Assembly: GCA_003157235.1 (NCBI GenBank)
Contig: PMJC01000118.1
Location: 1-11,626, forward strand
From: Methanosarcina sp.
GTDB taxonomy: Archaea; Halobacteriota; Methanosarcinia; Methanosarcinales; Methanosarcinaceae
Length of the DNA stretch: 11,626 nucleotides
Direction: 5' to 3'
In this document: positions 7,284-11,626 of the stretch, in pieces
Layout of the letters: the number at the start of each line of letters is the position of its first letter
Numbering within the stretch: the first letter of the stretch is position 1
Translations under genes and position numbers: made by a program
Notes under the pieces: model-generated
The model's database searches: none
Told to the model about the DNA's origin: nothing
The model's input: the letters and a program-made list of their open reading frames with translations, nothing else

Positions 7284-7601
7284 ATGTCTTTCGAAGAGGC
7301 AATAAAAGATTTGGATTCTGGTATTATTGTTGATATCGAAGTCATTCCTGGTTCCAGTTTGATCTCAGTTCCGAGTGGTTACAACGAATGGCGCAAGAGA
7401 ATTGAAGTAAAGATAACCAAAAATGCCCATCAGGGAAAAGCAAACGAACAATTGATCGAATGTTTTGCAAGACTCTTTGGGATTAGTAATTCGGATATTC
7501 GGCTCTCCAGTGGAATAACAAGTCGTAAAAAATCCTTACTAATAAAAGGAATTTCTTACCAACAAGCGGTTTCTATTTTTGCGCCCTATTTTAAAAAATG
7601 A
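7284..7601 (+). CDS. DUF167/YggU (UPF0235) family protein, 105 residues
   Basis: This is a small soluble protein of the widespread DUF167 family, whose function is not established. It shows the family's layout: a beta strand with VDIEVIPGSS (residues 16-25), a central IEVKITKNAHQGKANEQLIE (40-59) with the signature GKAN, and SSGITSRKKSLLI (75-87) with the conserved SG-x-SR-K turn. The length is normal for the family. It has no membrane or signal segment. The ATG at 7284 gives the expected N-terminus; the ribosome binding site is weak (GGTAA, eight bases upstream). The Toprim gene follows 119 bases later on the same strand and could share a transcript. The frame is clean although dead transposons lie on both sides. 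Confidence 0.9.
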   Translation: MSFEEAIKDLDSGIIVDIEVIPGSSLISVPSGYNEWRKRIEVKITKNAHQGKANEQLIECFARLFGISNSDIRLSSGITSRKKSLLIKGISYQQAVSIFAPYFKK

Positions 7602-7608
7602 CAAACGG

Positions 7609-7622
7609 CCTATTGAAATAGG
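7609..7622. repeat. Small hairpin after the DUF167 gene
   Basis: CCTATT-GA-AATAGG is a perfect six-pair inverted repeat eight bases past the stop codon, followed by ATAGTTTT. It might weaken or end transcription before the Toprim gene, but the T run is short and archaeal termination does not need a stem. Confidence 0.3.
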
Positions 7623-7700
7623 ATAGTTTTAAGAGTAATTTTTCCCCGATTTTAAAAAGTAAAATTTCAGCATCTTATTATCCGGACTATTGAATATATA

Positions 7701-7708
7701 GGAGAAGG
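7701..7708 (+). promoter_or_regulatory. Ribosome binding site of the Toprim gene
   Basis: GGAGAAGG lies 12 bases before the GTG at 7721, slightly long spacing. No ATG or GTG is closer in frame. A TATA-like run (7695-7700) abuts it; if that were the promoter the transcript would start close to the GTG and lose this site, so the site favours a longer transcript, perhaps from the DUF167 promoter. Confidence 0.5.
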
Positions 7709-7720
7709 TTATATAACACC

Positions 7721-8152
7721 GTGGTTGATCTTGAAATTTACAGAAAAAAACTTGAAAAAATTGAAGAGTTGCTATCCGAACTTTCAGAGTATTCAGGAAG
7801 GGGAGCAATTATCATCGTGGAAGGGAAAAGAGATATCTTTTCATTGAGAAGGCTTGGAATTGAAGGCAATTTTGAGCTTGCAACCAACGACTCTATTTAT
7901 AATTTTACAGAGACGGTTGCGAAAATTGGAAATGAAGTAGTCGTACTAACAGATTGGGATAGACGGGGTGATTTACTGGCTGTTAAGCTTTCAGGCTATT
8001 TCGAAAATTTTGGTTTGAAACCTGAACTTCAGATACGCCACAAAATGAAGCTGATGTGTCATAAAGACATTAAAGATGTAGAAAGCCTTTATACCTACGT
8101 GTCCAGGTTACGATTAAAGACAAATTCTTGCTTTTATTCTGATTTAATGTAA
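7721..8152 (+). CDS. Small Toprim-domain protein, 143 residues, GTG start
   Basis: This is a stand-alone Toprim protein, the metal-binding fold shared by topoisomerases, DnaG primases, OLD nucleases and RNase M5. After an N-terminal helix rich in Lys and Glu (residues 1-27), it shows [10 protein letters not shown] (29-38) with the catalytic-type Glu34, and [12 protein letters not shown] (73-84) with the D-x-D pair Asp78 and Asp80. These are the Toprim metal ligands, so the domain appears intact. The last 25 residues ([16 protein letters not shown] and beyond) are basic. The size resembles archaeal RNase M5-like or DnaG-like Toprim proteins annotated as hypothetical; the substrate is unknown, though processing or cleavage of nucleic acid is likely. 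The start is GTG, supported by GGAGAAGG upstream. It follows the DUF167 gene on the same strand. Confidence 0.88.
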   Translation: MVDLEIYRKKLEKIEELLSELSEYSGRGAIIIVEGKRDIFSLRRLGIEGNFELATNDSIYNFTETVAKIGNEVVVLTDWDRRGDLLAVKLSGYFENFGLKPELQIRHKMKLMCHKDIKDVESLYTYVSRLRLKTNSCFYSDLM

Positions 8153-8666
8153 TTATTTAGCTACTAAAAATAAATCTAAAAATGTTGGTTTTGAGTTGTG
8201 AAAAATGTGTAATTTTCAAGACATTTTGGAAGAAAAATACAATCAAAGCCAATAATTAAAGAAAATGATTTTCAAATAACTTATCCATCAAATTTTAAAT
8301 AATGGCACTATGAATATTTTTTCCTAAACTTTAATAGCTAAGTTTTAAGCGGATTTTGATAAACCCCTAAAATTCATGATATGTTTATTAGTAATATATA
8401 AACGAATCATGAAAATCAGAAATTTATTGAAATCTTCTGTGATAAATGGTTTACTTACAAATGATAGATTATTTTATACATTTATTAGGGGTAATCAGAA
8501 ATATTTAGTCCAGCCTATCTCAAAACCGTAACAATATTTACGTGTGAAACATACGTATTCGACCATCTTAAAATATTAAACATAAAGAACTTATCCAATA
8601 GAATGAAACAATACCAATTTCAAAACTAAGCAAAATTGCTCAAAGACCTTAATATAGAGGAAATTA
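8153..8666. other. AT-rich gap after the Toprim gene, no gene seen
   Basis: The stretch is very AT-rich with stops in all frames. A TATA-like run (AATATATAAACG, about 8393-8404) sits just ahead of a 40-codon frame (8409-8531), but no ribosome binding site or family resemblance supports it. No T-rich terminator stands out directly after the Toprim stop codon. Confidence 0.4.
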
Positions 8667-8814
8667 TCTCAAATCAAATATTTTAATTTTCCGATTATGC
8701 TTTTTTCCTCTTATTTACCTGATTTTCAACATGGTTTTTTATTACATCCCACGTTGTGCCATAACCCACAGTTCCAATGTAACCTCCATCACTTCGTAGC
8801 TTACAATACAACAT
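8667..8814 (-). mobile_element. IS200/IS605 tnpA tail, lone copy
   Basis: Only the end of the element is left: the shared terminal sequence TCAAATCAAATATTTTAATT (8670-8689 region) and the last 39 codons of tnpA on the minus strand. From the ATG at 8814 it reads KLRSDGGYIGTVGYGTTWDV then IKNHVENQ and stops at 8695-8697. This is the cleanest of the three tails, with no internal stop. The position of the catalytic tyrosine (family pattern KNY-VENQ) holds His. The HUH motif is missing, so it is a fragment and not an active gene. No IS5 part follows it, unlike the other two copies. Confidence 0.65.
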
Positions 8815-9477
8815 AAAAAATATGGTTAGATTAAGCACCTCATCTAAAAATATTAACATTGTATATTTATGCTAAAATGTATATGCCTGCGAAAAAACAC
8901 ATAAGAAAACCTCCAGAAAAACATTCTAAGAGTATCAAACGAGGATATACATCCATAGATGAGAAAAGTTCAGATTTGGTATGTTTGTATTTCTCATTGA
9001 GGAATGACTGAGACTAAAAATAAGGGTTAGGCTAATGGTGAAGTTCATTAGGTAGATGGATGGAATAAAAGTGGAAGAGAGATATTTAGCGAAGTATTGA
9101 ACTTACCAAATGGAACCCTTGAAACCATAAAGAATAGTGTTGTAGCCCGAACGCACTAACTCCGAAAGTTCATTCTCTGGTTTTCCACAGTCACTTTCAG
9201 TTACCCTCGTGTCGGTCAATGTCACACTATTGTTGTACCGCATTGGGGTTGTCTGTACACTCACAGTCAGGATTTCCCATCACCTCGTGCAAGGACCTAT
9301 ACAATGCGACTTGTGAGTATAATATGTATTGATATATATAAATATGCCTCGAACAGTAATTTTGAATCTCACCAACTTCAAAACCATTTTTAAAAATCAG
9401 AATAAAATAAACGTTGCAATAGCGCAATTAGCTTCAAGTAACTGGGTATGTTCGCACCCAAAATCTTGAATAAAGGA
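8815..9477. other. Gap between TnpA copies, with a patch of higher GC
   Basis: No gene is supported. A 42-codon frame (8883-9011, starting MPAKKHIRKPPEKH) resembles a small basic N-terminus, possibly of a lost transposase, but cannot be identified. Around 9120-9310 the base composition is visibly richer in G and C than its surroundings and holds a 7-base inverted repeat (CGCATTG 9239-9245, CAATGCG 9302-9308). A small stem TGGGT (9443-9447) with ACCCA (9456-9460) lies just outside the next TnpA copy and might be its terminal hairpin. Confidence 0.35.
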
Positions 9478-9505
9478 ATTATTCAAATCAAATATTTTAA
9501 TTTAT

Positions 9506-9920
9506 TTATAGATTTTTTTTCATTCTGTTTTCCTTAATTTCAACATTCTTTCTAATTAAATCAGAAGTTGTATCATTAACCACAGTTCCAATGCAGCCTC
9601 CAGCATTCCAAAGTTCACCATACAAAAGATGTTTTTAATCTCAGATTATTATTTAAAGATTTTTCTTGCTGTGATATATTTATATAATCTGCATCATTCT
9701 TGAAGGATAATATATTGGTTCAGACCAACGAAAAGATGCATATGATCACCATCAATACCTATTCCGTCAACTCAAAAAAGTACCTTTTACTAATTTTAAA
9801 GCATATATATTTCAAATAGTTGATAATGTCATTATTTGATAAAATCTTTTCACTATACTCAATAAAAAAACATTAATATCTTAGAGAATTTCTATAAACT
9901 CCTATGAATTAAAGTATTAG
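9506..9920 (-). pseudogene. tnpA: Decayed IS200/IS605 TnpA transposase, copy 2
   Basis: On the minus strand the remnant reads, in pieces, IEYSEKILSNNDIINYLKYI and FKISKRYFFELT near 9790-9860, then GDHMHLFVGLNQYIILQE around 9697-9750. That includes the HUH-type motif H-M-H, with both histidines kept. It continues with YITARKIF, and LWNAGGCIGTVVNDTTSDLI near the end, closing with a stop at 9506-9508. This is the best-preserved copy for the N-terminal half and identifies the family clearly. The position of the catalytic tyrosine (RKN-VEIK) holds Asn. Internal stops and frame changes show it is dead. The start is not preserved clearly, so the right limit is approximate. Confidence 0.7.
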
Positions 9921-9969
9921 AGAGTTTAAATCTCTTAACAATAATTTTTACTCATGAAAACTCTACTGA

Positions 9970-10195
9970 ATTTGCTCTTGAGAAACAATGTATTATAGAA
10001 TTCCTTTCATGAAATTTATTGGTTTCCTAAGTACATACCAGACAGTACCAAAGTCTAATCATTCAGGAAAAAAATTGTTGATAACTGAAAGAAGAAATAT
10101 GGAGACAGTTGCAAAGCCAACTTTATCGACTTGGTTTTAAGAATAAAGAGTGAATGATTACACACAGGATTTTAAATACACATACTGACAGAGCT
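9970..10195 (+). pseudogene. Decayed IS5-family transposase fragment, copy 2
   Basis: The fragment starts inside the gene with FALEKQCI (from about 9970), matching FEIDKQCI of copy 1. It continues with frame-shifted equivalents of the FPEYIP block (TTTCCTAAGTACATACCA near 10023-10040), then EEIWRQLQSQLYRLGFKNKE, a stop and MITHRIL. That is the region just before and at the first catalytic Asp, which is not preserved. The Asp and Glu of the C-terminal half are absent. It cannot be functional. Confidence 0.7.
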
Positions 10196-10251
10196 TTCTT
10201 AACTGGAACTGAAAAACAGACCAGATAGAAGATATGATTAATAAATTTTAG

Positions 10252-10419
10252 GAAAGCCCCACATCCAGGCAGGAAATAGCAGTTACATGGATCACCCCTT
10301 TAGACACAAGAGTTGAGGAGGTCCCTTTCATGACACTCGATAACTTTGAGATAAGGGATGAGAGGGCACATATAATTATTTTTCCAGAAGAAATTAGGTC
10401 GCAAGAGCTGACCTCGTAA
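10252..10419 (+). pseudogene. Unidentified coding-like remnant, 55 codons
   Basis: A frame of 55 codons follows a stop at 10249-10251 and ends with TAA at 10417-10419. It includes RQEIAVTWITPLDTRVEEVP and FMTLDNFEIRDERAHIIIFP. The only ATG in it is at 10330, with no clear ribosome binding site. GC content is higher than nearby, and acidic and hydrophobic residues alternate as in a real protein, unlike the serine-rich frame on the opposite strand. After the stop the frame continues for another 23 codons. It looks like a piece of a truncated gene left beside the transposon remnant. I do not recognise the family. Confidence 0.3.
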
Positions 10420-10583
10420 ATCATAATGAACTCTCGAACCTCCTCTAATAAATGCGCTGACAGAGTAGAAAAGCAACACACGGTACGATAACCGTTATCA
10501 GCATTTCAGCTCATTCCTATGACAATGGTTTATACATGGTGGAAAGTATTGTACAAGTTGTGAATTGAATTCCTAAAACTAAA

Positions 10584-10591
10584 TGTATAAT
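10584..10591 (+). promoter_or_regulatory. TATA-like box, possible aroA promoter
   Basis: TGTATAAT lies about 80 bases before the aroA ATG, which would give a leader of roughly 55 bases that includes the GGAG site. A second AT run (TTTAAAATA, 10638-10646) is too close to the ATG to leave room for that site. The assignment is tentative. Confidence 0.3.
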
Positions 10592-10652
10592 CATTAACAA
10601 AAAAACACAAACAAGCCACCTGAATTTTGAAAAAAAGTTTAAAATAAAAGTC

Positions 10653-10656
10653 GGAG
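10653..10656 (+). promoter_or_regulatory. Ribosome binding site of aroA
   Basis: GGAG, ten bases before the ATG at 10667, supports that start. The encoded N-terminus begins directly with the first conserved strand of EPSP synthase. Confidence 0.55.
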
Positions 10657-10666
10657 AGCTATATAT

Positions 10667-11626
10667 ATGCGCGTTTCTATTAGCAAATCATCAATTAAAG
10701 GGGAAGTCTTTGCTCCACCCTCAAAGAGTTATACTCACAGGGCTATAACCCTGGCAGCCCTTTCGAAAGAATCAATTGTACGTCACCCTCTGATTTCCGC
10801 CGATACCCTCGCTACAATCCGTGCTTCAGAGATGTTCGGGGCCTTGATTGAAAGGGAGGAAGAAAATCTCATAATTCATGGAGTTAATGGAAAACCCAAT
10901 GTTCCGGAAGATGTAATTGATGCTGCAAATTCAGGGACAACACTCCGCTTCATGACAGCAATTGCAGGCCTTACTGATGGAATCACAGTGCTCACTGGAG
11001 ATAACTCCCTGCGCACCAGACCAAATGGGCCTCTTCTTGATGTTCTCAACAAATTGGGTGTCAGCGCCTGTTCCACTAAAGGAAACGAGAGAGCTCCGCT
11101 TGTAGTCAAAGGTGGATTTAAAGGGGCTGGGGTGAATATTAACGGATCTATCAGTTCTCAATTCATCTCCGCCATTCTTATAGCCTGCCCGCTTACAGAA
11201 AATAGCACCACTCTTTCGATTATAGGGAAATTGAAGTCAAAACCCTATGTGGACATAACAATTGAGATGCTTGAAATGGCAGGAGCTAAAATTTCAACGG
11301 ACAGTAACAATGGAACTAGGTTCATTATCCCCGGGAAACAAAAATATGATCTCAAAGACTATACAATTCCCGGTGACTTTTCTTCCGCTTCTTATCTTCT
11401 TGCAGCCGCAGCTCTGACAGACAAGTCGAAAGTTACAGTCAAAAATCTATATCCCTCTAAACAAGGGGATAAGCTGATTATTGAAACTCTGAAACAAATG
11501 GGAGCAGATATAACATGGGATAAAGAAGCTGGTACTGTAACTGTCAGAGGAGGTAAACATTTAAAAGCTATCACCTTTGATGCCGGGGCAACCCCTGATC
11601 TTGTCCCTACAGTCGCTGTTCTGGCT
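10667..11626 (+). CDS. aroA: 3-phosphoshikimate 1-carboxyvinyltransferase (EPSP synthase), first 320 residues
   Basis: This enzyme joins shikimate 3-phosphate and phosphoenolpyruvate to give 5-enolpyruvylshikimate 3-phosphate, the sixth step of the shikimate route to chorismate and the aromatic amino acids, in the cytoplasm. The family's landmarks appear in order: PPSKSYTHRA (residues 17-26, with the substrate-binding Lys and Arg), ANSGTTLRFM (87-96, the N-x-GT-x-R phosphoenolpyruvate loop), LRTRP (115-119), SISSQFISA (161-169, shikimate phosphate binding), KSKPYVDIT (190-198), DFSSASYLLAAA (237-248), and DAGATPDLVP (305-314), which contains the catalytic aspartate. About 110 residues are missing past the window edge if the total is the usual 420-430. 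The frame is clean. No other shikimate-pathway gene is in the window, and the gene stands alone downstream of transposon debris. Confidence 0.97.
   Translation, partial: MRVSISKSSIKGEVFAPPSKSYTHRAITLAALSKESIVRHPLISADTLATIRASEMFGALIEREEENLIIHGVNGKPNVPEDVIDAANSGTTLRFMTAIAGLTDGITVLTGDNSLRTRPNGPLLDVLNKLGVSACSTKGNERAPLVVKGGFKGAGVNINGSISSQFISAILIACPLTENSTTLSIIGKLKSKPYVDITIEMLEMAGAKISTDSNNGTRFIIPGKQKYDLKDYTIPGDFSSASYLLAAAALTDKSKVTVKNLYPSKQGDKLIIETLKQMGADITWDKEAGTVTVRGGKHLKAITFDAGATPDLVPTVAVLA

Larger units (their letters stand above)
9478..10195. mobile_element. Composite of two decayed insertion sequences, copy 2
   Basis: This has the same order as 5206-6600: a minus-strand tnpA remnant, a small palindrome, a shared stretch around TAATTTTTACTCATGAAAACTC, then a plus-strand IS5 transposase piece. 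Shared anchors include TTTTTCTTGCTGTGATA, CATCATTCTTGAAG and ACCAACGAAAA. Compared with copy 1 about 230 bases at the start of the IS5 gene are missing, and the IS5 part breaks off near 10195. The copies are far from identical, so the duplication is old. Confidence 0.65.

Noticed and set aside
8409..8531. 40-codon plus-strand frame behind a TATA-like run
   Set aside because: The TATA-like run is too close to allow a transcript covering the ATG, there is no ribosome binding site, and the product is not recognised.
9227..9427. Minus-strand frame of 66 codons
   Set aside because: It has no ribosome binding site or known motif, and half of it is in very AT-rich DNA; the product is not recognisable.
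10248..10481. Minus-strand frame of 77 codons
   Set aside because: It is serine- and leucine-rich in the manner of an antisense shadow; the plus strand of the same DNA reads as the more protein-like sequence.
10876..11574. Three minus-strand frames inside aroA
   Set aside because: They lie antisense to a clear EPSP synthase gene.
1..11626. CRISPR array, tRNA, rRNA or defence operon
   Set aside because: I looked for regularly spaced repeats, cloverleaf signatures and known defence motifs and saw none; the Toprim protein alone is too small and lacks partners for an OLD-type defence system.

Overview
The window looks like chromosomal DNA from a methanogenic archaeon of the Methanosarcina type. 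This rests on an archaeal family-B DNA polymerase, an AbrB-PhoU fusion regulator, a DUF356 protein (a family I know from methanogens), an archaeal-type EPSP synthase, TATA-like boxes ahead of several genes, and very long AT-rich gaps filled with decayed insertion sequences. The species is not determined.

Layout. At 1-1906 (minus) lies the N-terminal two thirds of a family-B DNA polymerase, cut by the window edge. At 2211-3215 (minus) is a PhoU-domain regulator with an N-terminal AbrB-like domain; its best start is an ATT codon behind a good ribosome binding site. The stretch 3265-4599 is almost gene-free, with traces of decayed coding sequence and a TATA-like box. At 4600-4968 (plus) is the DUF356 protein.

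From 5206 to about 6600 is a composite of two dead transposons. A decayed IS200/IS605 TnpA lies on the minus strand, followed by a decayed IS5-family transposase on the plus strand. A shorter, older-looking version of the same pair, in the same order and orientation, lies at 9478-10195. A third TnpA tail, alone, lies at 8667-8814. Between the two composites are the only intact genes of that half: a DUF167/YggU protein (7284-7601) and a small Toprim protein (7721-8152). The window ends in the first 320 codons of aroA (10667 onward), preceded by a short unidentified coding-like remnant (10252-10419).

How the genes work together. The intact genes are housekeeping or regulatory (replication, phosphate-type regulation, nucleic-acid metabolism, aromatic amino-acid synthesis) and do not form one pathway. 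Most look singly transcribed; only DUF167 and Toprim could share a transcript. I found no CRISPR array, tRNA, rRNA or defence operon. The main points of interest are the non-ATG start of the PhoU gene, the repeated TnpA/IS5 composite, and a few unexplained inverted repeats and small ORFs.
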